A stretch of DNA of 64,000 nt from Marinospirillum alkaliphilum DSM 21637 (GCF_900119735.1 NZ_FPJW01000007.1:124001-188000); one strand, 5' to 3'; numbered from the stretch's first letter, positions 48,367 to 59,245 are shown. Translations and numbers: made by a program. The notes: generated by a model not told the origin, from the letters alone.

Positions 48367-48681
48367 ATGAGCCTGAAAGGCGCACAAAAGAAAGAGCTGC
48401 GTTCCATTGGACACCACCTGAACCCGGTGGTACTGGTTTCCGAAAACGGTCTGTCCGAAGGGCTGATCAAGGAAGCTGATCGCGCGCTGAATGACCACGA
48501 ACTGATCAAGATCCGCTTTTCCCTGAATGACCGCGAAGAGCGCCTGGCCATGATGAATGAACTGGCCACCAAGCTGGGAGCAGAAGTTGTGCAGACCATC
48601 GGCAAGATCGGACTGTTTTTACGCCGCGCACAAAAACCCAACCCAAAGCTCTCCAATCTGCTGCGTTTTGCGGAACACTGA
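48367..48681 (+). CDS. yhbY: CRM-domain RNA-binding protein YhbY
   Basis: YhbY binds pre-50S ribosomal particles in E. coli. The 104-residue CRM-domain protein has RSIGHHLNPVVLVSENGLSEGLIKEADRALNDHELIKI and the GKIGLFLRRA segment. Length and position, divergent from rlmE and convergent with greA, match the conserved neighbourhood. Confidence 0.94.
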   Translation: MSLKGAQKKELRSIGHHLNPVVLVSENGLSEGLIKEADRALNDHELIKIRFSLNDREERLAMMNELATKLGAEVVQTIGKIGLFLRRAQKPNPKLSNLLRFAEH

Positions 48682-48705
48682 TTCAAGCAAAAACCAGGTG
48701 ATACA

Positions 48706-48740
48706 AAAAAGCCGCCAGGCCATTCAGCCGGCGGCTTTTT
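48706..48740. terminator. Bidirectional intrinsic terminator, yhbY/greA
   Basis: AAAAAGCCGCC (48706-48716) pairs with GGCGGCTTTTT (48730-48740). It lies between the convergent yhbY and greA genes and has T-runs for both directions. Confidence 0.9.
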
Positions 48741-48755
48741 CTCTGGCATCAGCCC

Positions 48756-49235
48756 TCAATCGCCGTAGCGAACTTCGCTGATCTCATACTCCACATCCCC
48801 TTTCGGGGTTTTGATCAGCGCCACGTCACCTTCTTCCTTGCCAATCAATCCACGGGCAATCGGTGAGGTGCAGGAGATCTTGTTATCCTTCACGTCCGCC
48901 TCATCTTCACCCACAATGGTGTAGGTGACTGCTTCGTCGGTGTCCAGGTTGACCAGATCCACCGTGACACCAAACACCACCTTGCCGGTTTTTGGCAGGG
49001 TGGTGACATCAATCACCTGGGCATTGGACAGTTTGGCTTCGATTTCCTGAATCCTGCCTTCAATGAACCCTTGCTGCTCACGGGCAGCATGGTATTCAGC
49101 ATTTTCTTTCAAGTCACCGTGTTCACGCGCCTCGGCAATGGCTTCAATCACCTTGGGGCGTTCAACTGTTTTCAGCTGTTCCAGCTCCTGGCGCAGGCGT
49201 TGTTCACCCTGCACCGTCATTGGACTTTTCTGCAT
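48756..49235 (-). CDS. greA: Transcription elongation factor GreA
   Basis: GreA rescues backtracked RNA polymerase by stimulating transcript cleavage. The 159-residue protein has the N-terminal coiled coil with the acidic tip ([21 protein letters not shown]) and a C-terminal FKBP-like domain with [14 protein letters not shown]. The ATG at 49235 has AGGAGAGG upstream and begins 2 bases after the carB stop, so greA is cotranscribed with carAB. Confidence 0.97.
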   Translation of the reverse strand: MQKSPMTVQGEQRLRQELEQLKTVERPKVIEAIAEAREHGDLKENAEYHAAREQQGFIEGRIQEIEAKLSNAQVIDVTTLPKTGKVVFGVTVDLVNLDTDEAVTYTIVGEDEADVKDNKISCTSPIARGLIGKEEGDVALIKTPKGDVEYEISEVRYGD

Positions 49236-49237
49236 GC

Positions 49238-52200
49238 TTATACCTCTCCTGCGTGCAGGTCCTGCAGACGCCGCACACGAATGTTCATACCGTACTCCAG
49301 TGCCTGACACAGGGCCGCAGCGCCAGCCAGCGTTGTGGTGTAGGGCACCTTGTGCTGCAGGGCCGCACGGCGAATACCGGATGAATCAGCAATGGCCTGG
49401 CGGCCTTCGGTGGTGTTGACGATGTAAGCGATTTCGTCATTCTTGACCTTGTCAACGATGTGCGGACGCCCTTCCGCCACCTTGTTGACCACTTCAGCAT
49501 CATAACCGGCAGTTTTCAGAATGGCTGCCGTTCCACTGGTAGCCACCAGACTGTATCCCAGCTTGGATAGGGATGCTGCCACTTCAACAATGCCTTGTTT
49601 GTCCGCTTCACGCACCGACAGGAAGGCCTTGCCACCGGCTTTTGGCATCTTTTCACCAGCACCCAGCTGCGCCTTCAGGAAAGCTTCAGCAAAAGTGGTG
49701 CCACTGCCCATCACTTCACCGGTGGACTTCATTTCCGGGCCGAGAATCGGGTCAACGCCCTGGAATTTGTTGAAGGGGAACACCGCTTCCTTCACGCTGA
49801 AGAAGGGCGGAATGATTTCCTGCTCAAAGCCCTGCTCCTTCAGGCTGGTGCCAGCCATGCATCGGGCCGCTACCTGCGCCAGCGAAGTACCAATGCACTT
49901 GGAGACAAAAGGCACGGTACGAGAAGCACGCGGATTGACTTCAATGATGTAGATCTCGCCATCCTGATACGCCAGCTGCACGTTCATCAAGCCGATCACA
50001 CCCAGTTCACGTGCCATCTGGGCAATCATCACCCGCATCTTGTCCTGCACTTCGGCAGACAGGGAGTAGGGCGGCAAGGAGCAAGCAGAGTCACCGGAGT
50101 GAACACCGGCCTGCTCAATGTGCTGCATGATGCCGCCAATCACCACATCCTTGCCATCACTGACAGCATCCACGTCAATTTCAATGGCTGCATTCAGGAA
50201 GTGATCCAGCAGTACCGGACTATCGTTGGACACCTTCACGGCGCTGGTCATGTAACGCTCCAGCTCGTCCGGGCCATAGACAATTTCCATGGCACGGCCG
50301 CCCAGTACATAAGAGGGGCGCACCACCAGCGGGTAACCAATCACAGCTGCCTTGGCCAGTGCTTCATCAAAACTGCGCGCAGTGGCATTCGGTGGCTGTT
50401 TGAGGCCCAGCTTTTCAATCATCTGCTGGAAGCGTTCACGATCTTCAGCACGGTCAATGGCATCCGGAGTAGTACCAATGATCGGTACACCAGCCGCTTC
50501 CAGATCACGCGCCAGCTTCAGCGGCGTCTGGCCACCAAACTGCACAATCACACCCTTTGGCTGTTCTTTGTGCACAATTTCCAATACGTCTTCCAGCGTC
50601 ACTGGCTCAAAGTAGAGACGGTCAGACGTGTCGTAATCGGTGGATACCGTTTCCGGGTTGCAGTTGACCATGATGGTTTCATAACCATCATCACGCATGG
50701 CAAATGCAGCATGCACACAGCAGTAGTCAAACTCAATGCCCTGGCCGATACGGTTCGGACCACCACCCAGCACCATGATCTTGTTGCGGGCAGAAGGTGC
50801 CGCCTCGCACTCTTCTTCATAGGTGGAGTACATGTAGGCGGTGCTGGTGGCAAATTCCGCAGCACAGGTATCCACGCGCTTGTAGGTCGGGCGTACACCC
50901 AGTTGGTGACGCAGCTTGCGGAAGCTGGCTTCGGAAATACCCATCAACTGTGCCAGGCGCGCATCAGAGAAACCCTTGCGCTTGAGGCGATAGACCTTGT
51001 CAAAATCCAGCTCACCCTGGGTGGTACGTGCCACTTCGGCTTCCAGTTGAATCAATTCCTGCAGCTGGATCAGGAACCAGTGATCCACATGGGTCAGACG
51101 ATGCACTTCTTCCAGGCTCATGCCGGTACGGAAAGCATCACCAATGAACCAGATTCGCTCGGCACCGGGGTTCTGCAGCTCACGACGCATCAGCGCCATG
51201 GATTCGTCATCAAACTTTTCCAGTTTCGGGTCCAGGCCATTCACACCCACTTCCAGTCCACGCAGAGCTTTCTGCAGGGATTCCTGAAAAGTACGACCGA
51301 TGGCCATCACCTCACCCACGGACTTCATCTGAGTGGTCAGACGGTCATTGGCCTGCGGGAACTTTTCAAAGGTGAAACGCGGAATTTTGGTGACCACGTA
51401 ATCAATCGACGGCTCAAAAGACGCCGGGGTGGCACCACCGGTGATGTCATTCTGCAGCTCGTCGAGGGTGTAACCCACCGCCAGCTTGGCGGCAATCTTG
51501 GCAATCGGAAAACCAGTGGCTTTGGAAGCCAGTGCCGAGGAACGGGACACACGGGGGTTCATTTCGATCACCACCATGCGACCGGTATCCGGGCAGATAC
51601 CAAACTGCACGTTGGAACCACCGGTTTCCACACCAATTTCACGCAACACCGCCAGAGAGGCGTCGCGCATGATCTGGTATTCCTTGTCAGTCAGCGTCTG
51701 GGCCGGTGCCACCGTGATGGAGTCACCGGTATGCACACCCATGGCATCAAAGTTTTCAATGGCACAGACAATGATGCAGTTGTCATTTTTGTCCCGCACC
51801 ACTTCCATTTCATATTCTTTCCAGCCAATCAGCGACTCATCAATCAGCAGCTCCTTGGTTGGGGACAGATCCAGGCCACGCAGGCAGATCTCTTCAAACT
51901 CTTCCTTGTTGTAGGCAATACCACCACCTGAACCACCCATGGTGAAGGAGGGGCGAATGATGCAGGGGAAACCCAGTTCCGCCTGCACTTGCCAGGCTTC
52001 TTCCATGCTGTGGGCAATGGCTGCCTTGGGACATTCCAGGCCAATCTTTTTCATCGCCTGGTCAAAACGCTCACGGTCTTCGGCCTTGTCGATGGTATCG
52101 GCGTTGGCACCAATCATTTCCACGCCGTACTTTTCCAGTACCCCGTGACGCTCCAGATCCAGCGCACAGTTCAGCGCAGTCTGGCCACCCATGGTGGGCA

Positions 52201-52459
52201 ACAGGGCATCCGGGCGTTCTTTTTCAATGATTTTTGCTACCACATCCCAGAGGATGGGTTCAATGTAGGTGGCATCAGCCATCACCGGATCGGTCATGAT
52301 GGTGGCCGGATTGGAGTTCACCAGAATGACGCGGTAACCCTCTTCCCGCAGGGCTTTACAAGCCTGGGCGCCGGAGTAGTCAAATTCACAGGCCTGACCG
52401 ATGACAATCGGACCAGCGCCCAGAATCAGTATGCTTTTAATGTCTGTACGTTTTGGCAT
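49238..52459 (-). CDS. carB: Carbamoyl-phosphate synthase large subunit
   Basis: CarB makes carbamoyl phosphate for arginine and pyrimidines from bicarbonate, ATP and ammonia delivered by CarA. The 1073-residue protein is full length. It has two homologous ATP-grasp halves, each starting with a GxGPIxIGQ-type loop ([19 protein letters not shown] and [17 protein letters not shown]), an oligomerisation domain and a C-terminal allosteric MGS-like domain. It lies 22 bases after carA and 2 bases before greA. Confidence 0.98.
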   Translation of the reverse strand: MPKRTDIKSILILGAGPIVIGQACEFDYSGAQACKALREEGYRVILVNSNPATIMTDPVMADATYIEPILWDVVAKIIEKERPDALLPTMGGQTALNCALDLERHGVLEKYGVEMIGANADTIDKAEDRERFDQAMKKIGLECPKAAIAHSMEEAWQVQAELGFPCIIRPSFTMGGSGGGIAYNKEEFEEICLRGLDLSPTKELLIDESLIGWKEYEMEVVRDKNDNCIIVCAIENFDAMGVHTGDSITVAPAQTLTDKEYQIMRDASLAVLREIGVETGGSNVQFGICPDTGRMVVIEMNPRVSRSSALASKATGFPIAKIAAKLAVGYTLDELQNDITGGATPASFEPSIDYVVTKIPRFTFEKFPQANDRLTTQMKSVGEVMAIGRTFQESLQKALRGLEVGVNGLDPKLEKFDDESMALMRRELQNPGAERIWFIGDAFRTGMSLEEVHRLTHVDHWFLIQLQELIQLEAEVARTTQGELDFDKVYRLKRKGFSDARLAQLMGISEASFRKLRHQLGVRPTYKRVDTCAAEFATSTAYMYSTYEEECEAAPSARNKIMVLGGGPNRIGQGIEFDYCCVHAAFAMRDDGYETIMVNCNPETVSTDYDTSDRLYFEPVTLEDVLEIVHKEQPKGVIVQFGGQTPLKLARDLEAAGVPIIGTTPDAIDRAEDRERFQQMIEKLGLKQPPNATARSFDEALAKAAVIGYPLVVRPSYVLGGRAMEIVYGPDELERYMTSAVKVSNDSPVLLDHFLNAAIEIDVDAVSDGKDVVIGGIMQHIEQAGVHSGDSACSLPPYSLSAEVQDKMRVMIAQMARELGVIGLMNVQLAYQDGEIYIIEVNPRASRTVPFVSKCIGTSLAQVAARCMAGTSLKEQGFEQEIIPPFFSVKEAVFPFNKFQGVDPILGPEMKSTGEVMGSGTTFAEAFLKAQLGAGEKMPKAGGKAFLSVREADKQGIVEVAASLSKLGYSLVATSGTAAILKTAGYDAEVVNKVAEGRPHIVDKVKNDEIAYIVNTTEGRQAIADSSGIRRAALQHKVPYTTTLAGAAALCQALEYGMNIRVRRLQDLHAGEV

Positions 52460-52481
52460 GACGTTCTCTGTTTCGTCGGTT

Positions 52482-53639
52482 TCAGGCGGTCTGGTTCTTG
52501 CGGGCTTGAATCAGCCGGATAAAGCGATCAAACAGGGGCGCAACATCCTGTGGACCGGGGCTGGCTTCCGGGTGACCCTGGAAGCTGAATGCCGCCTTGT
52601 CGGTGCGTTCAATGCCCTGCAGGGTGCCATCAAACAGTGATTTGTGAGTGGCACGAAGGCAACCAGGCAGCGAGCTTTCATCCACCGCAAAACCATGGTT
52701 CTGACTGGTGATCATCACCACACCAGTATCCAGATCCTGTACCGGGTGGTTGGCACCGTGGTGACCATGCGGCATTTTCACCGTCTGCGCACCTGAAGCC
52801 AGCGCCAGCAGCTGGTGACCCAGACAAATACCAAACACCGGCACGTCGGTTTCCAGAATCTCGGCAATGGCCTTGATGGCGTAATCACAGGGCTGGGGGT
52901 CGCCAGGACCGTTGGACAGGAACACACCGTCCGGATTCATCGCCAGCACTTCAGCAGCGGAAGTCTGGGCGGGTACCAGGGTGATGCGACAACCACGGCT
53001 GGCCAGCATGCGCAGGATGTTGAATTTCACACCATAGTCATAAGCCACCACGTGATAGGGCTGACTGGCTTCATCCACTGCGGCATAACCCTGACCCAGC
53101 GTCCACTCACCTTCCGTCCAGTTGCGAATTTCAGTGGTGCTGACCACCTTGGCCAGATCCATGCCTTTCAAACCGGGGAAAGCGCGGGCAGCAGCCAGTG
53201 CCACTTCGGCAGCATCGGTTGCGGCAGCAGCTTCACCGGCCAGAATGCAGCCATTCAGTGAGCCCTTGTCACGCAGGATACGGGTCAGCCGACGGGTATC
53301 GATGTCAGCAATGGCAACCAGCTTCTGCTGCTGCAGGTAGTCCTGCAATGGCATGGTACTGCGGAAGTTGCTGGCCATCAGCGGCAGATCACGGATGATC
53401 AGACCGGCAGCACCCATGGATGCAGATTCGATGTCTTCCGGATTGATACCGGTATTACCAATGTGGGGGTAGGTGAGGGTCACCAACTGGCGTGTATAGG
53501 AGGGATCAGTGAGTATTTCCTGATAACCGGTCATTGCGGTGTTGAACACCACTTCTCCGACCGTCTGGCCGTCTGCACCAATTGCGGTGCCACGGAACAC
53601 ACTGCCGTCTTCTAGGGCCAGAATAGCGGGTCTGGTCAA
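52482..53639 (-). CDS. carA: Carbamoyl-phosphate synthase small subunit
   Basis: CarA hydrolyses glutamine and passes ammonia to CarB. The 385-residue protein has the N-terminal CPSase domain ([16 protein letters not shown]) and a class I glutamine amidotransferase domain with the nucleophile in [11 protein letters not shown] and the His-Glu pair near [10 protein letters not shown]. The start is TTG, with GGGAGGAAAG upstream. A terminator-like stem-loop and a candidate leader frame precede it, which suggests attenuation control. Confidence 0.97.
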   Translation of the reverse strand: MTRPAILALEDGSVFRGTAIGADGQTVGEVVFNTAMTGYQEILTDPSYTRQLVTLTYPHIGNTGINPEDIESASMGAAGLIIRDLPLMASNFRSTMPLQDYLQQQKLVAIADIDTRRLTRILRDKGSLNGCILAGEAAAATDAAEVALAAARAFPGLKGMDLAKVVSTTEIRNWTEGEWTLGQGYAAVDEASQPYHVVAYDYGVKFNILRMLASRGCRITLVPAQTSAAEVLAMNPDGVFLSNGPGDPQPCDYAIKAIAEILETDVPVFGICLGHQLLALASGAQTVKMPHGHHGANHPVQDLDTGVVMITSQNHGFAVDESSLPGCLRATHKSLFDGTLQGIERTDKAAFSFQGHPEASPGPQDVAPLFDRFIRLIQARKNQTA

Positions 53640-53803
53640 AACTCTTTCCTCCCATCACAGGCTGTCAGCAAGGTCGTCCGGATGACGACCGCTACCGATT
53701 TCGGGTTGCAAAAAAGCGAGATGAACTGAAGTTCATCCCGCTTTTCAGATAAATTTTCATAGAAACTGGGTGGGGAAGTCCGTGCACGCAGCCGGACATT
53801 CAT
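53636..53803 (-). CDS. Candidate carA leader reading frame
   Basis: An ATG at 53803, 5 bases after the upstream gene's stop, opens a 55-codon frame that ends in a TGA overlapping the carA TTG (TTGA). Arg codons occupy positions 4, 6 and 8. The frame runs through the terminator stem at 53706-53745, so its translation would disturb the hairpin. The ribosome site is weak, and a second ATG at 53799 opens another frame of 35 codons. In Pseudomonas carA a leader and attenuation are known; whether this frame is real is not shown. Confidence 0.3.
   Translation of the reverse strand: MNVRLRARTSPPSFYENLSEKRDELQFISLFCNPKSVAVVIRTTLLTACDGRKEF
53706..53745 (-). terminator. Terminator or attenuator stem-loop upstream of carA
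   Basis: AAAAGCG plus GATGAAC (53712-53726) pair with GTTCATC plus CGCTTTT (53731-53745) with one internal mismatch and a TGAA loop. On the minus strand TTTTTTGCAA follows. It ends about 67 bases before the carA start codon, far enough from the upstream gene to be either its terminator or an attenuator for carAB. Confidence 0.75.
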
Positions 53804-53808
53804 CTTCG

Positions 53809-54390
53809 TTATTTTACAACCAATGCACCAGAAACGTCCACCGCTCGCGGCGGAAAAATCCTGACCAATCCACTATCCCCCTTAAAATCAGCCACCACCC
53901 AGACCTGTTCAAAGACATGCCCTTCAGGAAGGTGCACCTGATTCAGGCGGCGAATGAAATCATCCCGCGTCCACAAGGGGTTCATATTGCGAATCACCAG
54001 CCAGACGCGCTGGGAGTGATAATCCTTCTGACCCTTGCTGGCCAGAATGCGATTCAAGGCAGTCAACAGGCGTTCATCCGGCTCAGTGGAACCCAGCTCA
54101 TTCAGGTAATGCCAGGTTTTTTCTCCCAGATCCCGCCCCAGCAACAGCATGGCCTCTGCTTCACTGCCATACAAATGGGCTATCTCCAGATCCAGCTGAT
54201 CCGGCCCGAGATAACAGGATACATCGGGCTTTTTGGGTTCGTTGTGCCAGATATGGCGAATGGGCACCTGAAAACATCCTTCATACAGCCGCATGAACAG
54301 ACGCGCCGCTTCGTGCTCCAGGCGTAACTTTTCACGCTGTGAGTCACTCAGCAGATTACCGTCTCGGCCATAGTTGATGTCTGATGTCAT
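53809..54390 (-). CDS. Uncharacterised protein, possible PD-(D/E)XK nuclease-like fold
   Basis: I do not recognise the family. The 193-residue soluble protein has no signal or membrane segment. The pattern KKPDVSCYLG (Pro55-Asp56) followed by LDLEIAHL (67-73), then VWLVIRNMNPLW and the strand VFEQVWVVADF, resembles the core of PD-(D/E)XK proteins, but the catalytic Lys expected after the Glu is replaced by Ile-Ala, so it may be inactive or unrelated. It lies 20 bases after dapB on the same strand and before the carA leader, so it is probably cotranscribed with dapB. Confidence 0.68.
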   Translation of the reverse strand: MTSDINYGRDGNLLSDSQREKLRLEHEAARLFMRLYEGCFQVPIRHIWHNEPKKPDVSCYLGPDQLDLEIAHLYGSEAEAMLLLGRDLGEKTWHYLNELGSTEPDERLLTALNRILASKGQKDYHSQRVWLVIRNMNPLWTRDDFIRRLNQVHLPEGHVFEQVWVVADFKGDSGLVRIFPPRAVDVSGALVVK

Positions 54391-54410
54391 GCACCCACCC
54401 GCCTTACCGA

Positions 54411-55232
<822 letters not shown>

Positions 55233-55254
55233 TTACAAAGAATGAATTTCTGCC

Positions 55255-55260
55255 ATTATA
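55255..55260 (-). promoter_or_regulatory. -10 element of the dapB promoter
   Basis: A perfect TATAAT on the minus strand lies 40 bases before the dapB ATG. The hexamer at the -35 distance (GGGTCG) is poor, so an activator may help. The CRP site at 55314-55335 is centred about 76 bases upstream of the likely start point, not a standard distance for this promoter. Confidence 0.5.
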
Positions 55261-55313
55261 CTTGAACTTGCCGGTGCCGACCCAGTTCAGCCCGCTTTGT
55301 TTCACAGGCAAAC

Positions 55314-55335
55314 AAATGTGACCCAGTTCACATTT
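55314..55335 (+). promoter_or_regulatory. Near-consensus CRP (Vfr) binding site
   Basis: AAATGTGA (55314-55321) and TTCACATTT (55327-55335) form a 22-base site with perfect TGTGA-N6-TCACA half-sites and matching outer AAA/TTT. It is centred at 55324.5, about 41 bases before the likely transcription start of the HD-GYP gene, the class II position where CRP contacts polymerase at -41.5. The protein that binds it is not encoded in the window. Confidence 0.85.
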
Positions 55336-55349
55336 ATTCGCCGGTGTTT

Positions 55350-55358
55350 TGCTAAGAT
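55350..55358 (+). promoter_or_regulatory. Extended -10 promoter of the HD-GYP/phosphodiesterase operon
   Basis: TG at 55350-55351, one base, then TAAGAT at 55353-55358 make an extended -10 element. No -35 hexamer is visible; the CRP site occupies that region, as expected of a class II activated promoter. The predicted start near 55365 leaves a leader of about 29 bases and an AGGGGAAG ribosome site. Confidence 0.65.
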
Positions 55359-55393
55359 GAGTTACTTTTTTACATTTCAGCAGGGGAAGTTGA

Positions 55394-57082
55394 ATGTCAT
55401 CCGAAGCCAGCCCTTCCAACAACACCGGCAACACCAACCCCAGCTATGAGCGCATCCGGCGACTGAATGCTATCGGTATCGCCCTGTCAGCACAAAGCGA
55501 CCAGACCCAACTACTGGAAATGATCCTGTCCAGTGCCCGTGAACTGACCCGCTCCGATGCCGGTACCCTCTACATGGTTGAACCGGATGGTGAATCACTG
55601 CGTTTTGTGATGGTGCAAAACGATAAACTCAACATCCATTTAGGTGGCAGCGGTGCCCCGGTAGGCAATAACTTCCCATTAATCCCCCTGCACCTGCCGG
55701 ATGGCACACCCAACGAACGCATGATTGCGGCCTGGGCGGTACTGAACAAAAAAACCGCCAATATTGCTGACGCCTACCACGAGCAGGGCTTTGACTTTTC
55801 CGGCACCCGCGCTTTTGATGCCAAAACCGGTTATCACTCCAAGTCCTTTTTAACCGTACCGCTGCGCAATCATGAAGGCGAAGTCATTGCCGCCCTTCAG
55901 CTACTGAACAAACTGAATAATAGCGGTGAGCCGGTTCCCTTTGATGAAAGTGATCAGGATATTGCCGAATCTCTCGCCTCCCAGGCGGCCATTGCCCTAA
56001 CCAACCGCCGACTGATTGATGAGCTGCGCACTCTGTTCGACAGCTTCACCCAGGTGATCGCAAGCGCAATCGACTCCAAGTCTGCCCACACCGGCGCCCA
56101 CTGTCGTCGCGTACCAGACGCCACCCTGATGCTGGCTGAAGCTGCCAGCGGCACAAATTTTCCGGGCCTGGAAGGTTTCAGCATGTCCGAAGAGGACATG
56201 TATGAATTAAAAACCGCTGCCTGGTTGCACGATTGCGGCAAGGTGGTCACCCCACACCATGTGATGGAAAAGTCGACCAAGCTGGAAACCATTGTGGACC
56301 GCATTGACTGGGTCACCGACCGTTTTGAGATCCTGCTGCGCGACCTAGAAATTGAGCGCCTGAAAGAAGAGCTGGCGGCGGCTCGTGCAGGAACCGAGCT
56401 GAACGCTGAACGCCTGGCTTTTTATGAACAGTTGCAACAACAGCTAGCCGACGACCTGTCGTTCCTGCAGAACGCCAACACCGGTGGTGAGTTCATGGCT
56501 GATGAGCATATTGCACGGGTAGAGGCACTGGGGCAACAGGGCTGGCTTGACCTGAAGGGTGAGCGGCACCGCTTGCTGAATGATGACGAAGTGATGAACC
56601 TGTCGATCCGGCGTGGCACCCTCAATCAGGAAGAAAGAAAAATCATGGAAGGCCACATGGTTCATACCTTGGCCATGCTGGAACAGCTACCCTTTCCACG
56701 CCACCTGAAGCGAGTTCCGGAATACGCTGGCGGCCACCATGAGCGCATGGACGGCAAGGGTTATCCACGCGGTCTGACCCGTGAGCAGATGTCCATTCCA
56801 GCTCGCATCATGGGTATCGCTGACGTGTTTGAAGCCCTGACCGCCCACGAGCGCCCCTACAAAAAGCCCATGCCTCTGTCTCAGGCACTCACCATCATGG
56901 GGCGCATGGTCGAAGACAACCACCTGGACCCGGATCTTTACGCGTTATTTGTTTACAAGAAAGTTTATCTTGATTACGCTAAAAAACATCTTAAGCCCGA
57001 ACAAATGGACGAGGTCGATACCAGCGCCTTGCCGGGACTGAAACTGGCCTCAATCACTCAGACACAGGCAGGGGAGCCATAA
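55394..57082 (+). CDS. GAF and HD-GYP domain phosphohydrolase (c-di-GMP phosphodiesterase candidate)
   Basis: The 562-residue cytoplasmic protein has a GAF domain (about 25-205) and an HD-GYP-type domain. The HD dyad is in AAWLHDCGKV (279-280) and the GYP motif in HHERMDGKGYPRG (448-460). Unlike standard HD-GYP domains, about 110 mostly helical residues (291-405) are inserted between them. HD-GYP domains hydrolyse cyclic-di-GMP; the residues for metal binding appear present, so activity is likely but the insertion may regulate it. The downstream cyclic-nucleotide phosphodiesterase gene starts 3 bases after the stop. Expression is probably CRP-dependent. Confidence 0.88.
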   Translation: MSSEASPSNNTGNTNPSYERIRRLNAIGIALSAQSDQTQLLEMILSSARELTRSDAGTLYMVEPDGESLRFVMVQNDKLNIHLGGSGAPVGNNFPLIPLHLPDGTPNERMIAAWAVLNKKTANIADAYHEQGFDFSGTRAFDAKTGYHSKSFLTVPLRNHEGEVIAALQLLNKLNNSGEPVPFDESDQDIAESLASQAAIALTNRRLIDELRTLFDSFTQVIASAIDSKSAHTGAHCRRVPDATLMLAEAASGTNFPGLEGFSMSEEDMYELKTAAWLHDCGKVVTPHHVMEKSTKLETIVDRIDWVTDRFEILLRDLEIERLKEELAAARAGTELNAERLAFYEQLQQQLADDLSFLQNANTGGEFMADEHIARVEALGQQGWLDLKGERHRLLNDDEVMNLSIRRGTLNQEERKIMEGHMVHTLAMLEQLPFPRHLKRVPEYAGGHHERMDGKGYPRGLTREQMSIPARIMGIADVFEALTAHERPYKKPMPLSQALTIMGRMVEDNHLDPDLYALFVYKKVYLDYAKKHLKPEQMDEVDTSALPGLKLASITQTQAGEP

Positions 57083-57084
57083 GC

Positions 57085-57855
57085 GTGAAGGTAGAAATTC
57101 TGGGTTGCAGCGGCGGCATGGGACTGGGACAGCACACCACCTGCTACCGGATCAACGAACACACCCTGATGGATGCTGGCAGCGGGCTGGGCAACCTGCC
57201 TCAGGATGAGCTGAAAAAAATTCGGCACATCCTGATCACCCATTCCCATCTGGACCACATCTGCTTTCTACCTCTGCTGATTGATAATTTATTCGAGTTT
57301 CTCAAGCAACCCATTCATGTATATGCACTGCCGGAAGTGCTCGAGATCCTCAAACAACACATCTTTAACTGGAAGATCTGGCCGGATTTTGCCACCCTGC
57401 CCAATCAGGATCACCCGGTGGTTCGCTTCCATACCGTACAAGCCTGGCAACCCGTGGTAGTTGGCGACCTGACATTTACCGCCTTCCCTGTTGAACACAT
57501 CGTGCCCACCTGCGGTTACCACGTGGTCAGTGAAACCGGACATACCCTGGCCTTCACTGGTGACACCACCTACGGCACGGCGGTGATGCAAGAGCTCAAC
57601 AAGCTGGGTCAACTGGATGTACTGATGACCGAGTGCGCCTTTCCTGACCGCCTGCTGGAACTGGCCCATGTCTCCAAACACCTGACCCCCAAACTGGTCA
57701 AAGACTTTGTAGACGCCATGGCCTACAGACCCAGACAGGTATGGCTATCTCACCTAAAGCCTAGCCAGACCCATGAAATCCGGGCGGAGCTGGAAAAGCT
57801 GGACCTGAGTACAAAGCTGGTGCTGCTACAAACCGGGCAGGTGTTTCAGCTTTAA
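57085..57855 (+). CDS. Metallo-beta-lactamase-fold 3',5'-cyclic-nucleotide phosphodiesterase
   Basis: The 256-residue protein has the MBL-fold zinc motif THSHLDH at about residues 52-58, followed by FNWKIWPDF, a GDTTYG loop with the bridging Asp and a final HLKPSQTHEI with a His. This layout is that of bacterial class II cAMP phosphodiesterases. It has no signal peptide, so it should act in the cytoplasm. The GTG at 57085 follows a GGGGAG. If it hydrolyses cAMP, the CRP site upstream would form a negative feedback loop. Substrate identity is inferred from the family. Confidence 0.75.
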   Translation: MKVEILGCSGGMGLGQHTTCYRINEHTLMDAGSGLGNLPQDELKKIRHILITHSHLDHICFLPLLIDNLFEFLKQPIHVYALPEVLEILKQHIFNWKIWPDFATLPNQDHPVVRFHTVQAWQPVVVGDLTFTAFPVEHIVPTCGYHVVSETGHTLAFTGDTTYGTAVMQELNKLGQLDVLMTECAFPDRLLELAHVSKHLTPKLVKDFVDAMAYRPRQVWLSHLKPSQTHEIRAELEKLDLSTKLVLLQTGQVFQL

Positions 57856-57865
57856 CCCAACGAAG

Positions 57866-59245
57866 TCACCAGAGCACCTCCAGCGCTTCACTCAAGCGGG
57901 TTACACCAGTGACCTGCATGCCTTCCGGCGCATCCTTGGGTACATTGCCCTTGGGTACGATGGCTCGGCGAAACCCATGCTTCGCGGCTTCTCGAATGCG
58001 CTCCTGGCCACTGGGCACCGGGCGTATTTCACCAGACAGGCCCACCTCACCAATCACCATCAAATCATGGGGTAAGGGCTGATTTTTAAGGGATGACACA
58101 ATGGCCAGTAGTGCCGCCAGGTCAGCGCCGGTTTCCAGCACCTTCACCCCACCCACCACATTCAGGAACACATCCTGGTCGCCGGTGAAAATCCCACCAT
58201 GGCGATGCAATACCGCCAGCAACAGTGACAGGCGATTATTGTCCAGCCCCACTGCGACCCGGCGCGGATTACCCAAGGGTGACTGATCAACCAACGCCTG
58301 CACTTCCACCAACAAAGGACGAGTACCTTCCCAGGTAGCCAGCACCACACTGCCTGCTGCCGGCTCTTCATCCCGCGACAGGAAAATGGCGGAAGGATTT
58401 TTCACCTCTTTCAAGCCGGTTTCCAGCATTGCAAACACACCCAGCTCATTCACTGCACCAAAACGGTTTTTCTGGCCGCGCAGGGTGCGAAAACGTGAGT
58501 CACCATCCCCCTCCAGCAACAGGGAGGCATCGATCATATGCTCCAGCACCTTGGGGCCAGCCAGCGAACCATCCTTGGTGACATGTCCAACGAGGAACAG
58601 CACGGTGTGGCTCTGCTTGGCAAAACGTGTCAGAAAGGCCGCTGACTCACGCACCTGAGCCACACCACCGGGTGCTGACTGCAGATCATCCACATGCATG
58701 GTCTGGATGGAGTCAACAATCAATACCTGCGGCTTTTCCAGCTCAGTTACCGCCAGCAAGTTCTCGACACTGGTCTCGGCCAGCATTTTCAAACCCCGGG
58801 TCGGCAGTCCCAGACGCTGGGCGCGCAAGGCCACCTGCTGCAGGGATTCCTCACCCGTGACATAGAGCACCTTTATCAGTTGTGCCAGCTTACAGGCGGT
58901 CTGCAACAGCAGGGTGGATTTGCCAGCACCAGGATGGCCACCGATCAAAATGGCCGAACCCGGCACCAGCCCACCGCCCAGTACCCGGTCAAACTCACCA
59001 AAGGTGGTCGAAAAACGTGGCAAGGCTTCCAGATTGATGTCAGAAAGATCCTGTACCGCATGGCTCAGGTTTCCGGCAAAACCCGTTCGGGTAGCAGACA
59101 AGGGTGCCGAACGCGAGGCCGCACCACTGCCCAGTCGCACCTCCTGAATGGTGTTCCATTCCTTGCAGGCAACACACTGCCCTTGCCACTTGCTGTATTC
59201 CGCACCACATTCAATACAAACATAGGCGGTTTTCTGTTTAGCCAT
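57866..59245 (-). CDS. radA: DNA repair protein RadA (Sms)
   Basis: RadA is a RecA-like ATPase that drives branch migration in recombinational repair. The 459-residue protein has the N-terminal zinc finger (CIECG and CVACKEW), Walker [13 protein letters not shown], the family motif [13 protein letters not shown] and a C-terminal Lon-protease-like domain with GLSGEIRPV. Length is normal. It is convergent with the phosphodiesterase gene (10 bases apart) and divergent from metY. Confidence 0.96.
   Translation of the reverse strand: MAKQKTAYVCIECGAEYSKWQGQCVACKEWNTIQEVRLGSGAASRSAPLSATRTGFAGNLSHAVQDLSDINLEALPRFSTTFGEFDRVLGGGLVPGSAILIGGHPGAGKSTLLLQTACKLAQLIKVLYVTGEESLQQVALRAQRLGLPTRGLKMLAETSVENLLAVTELEKPQVLIVDSIQTMHVDDLQSAPGGVAQVRESAAFLTRFAKQSHTVLFLVGHVTKDGSLAGPKVLEHMIDASLLLEGDGDSRFRTLRGQKNRFGAVNELGVFAMLETGLKEVKNPSAIFLSRDEEPAAGSVVLATWEGTRPLLVEVQALVDQSPLGNPRRVAVGLDNNRLSLLLAVLHRHGGIFTGDQDVFLNVVGGVKVLETGADLAALLAIVSSLKNQPLPHDLMVIGEVGLSGEIRPVPSGQERIREAAKHGFRRAIVPKGNVPKDAPEGMQVTGVTRLSEALEVLW

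Noticed and set aside
49595-51931. A 778-codon open frame on the plus strand
   Set aside because: It is antisense to carB. No ribosome site and no recognisable domain; carB is certain.
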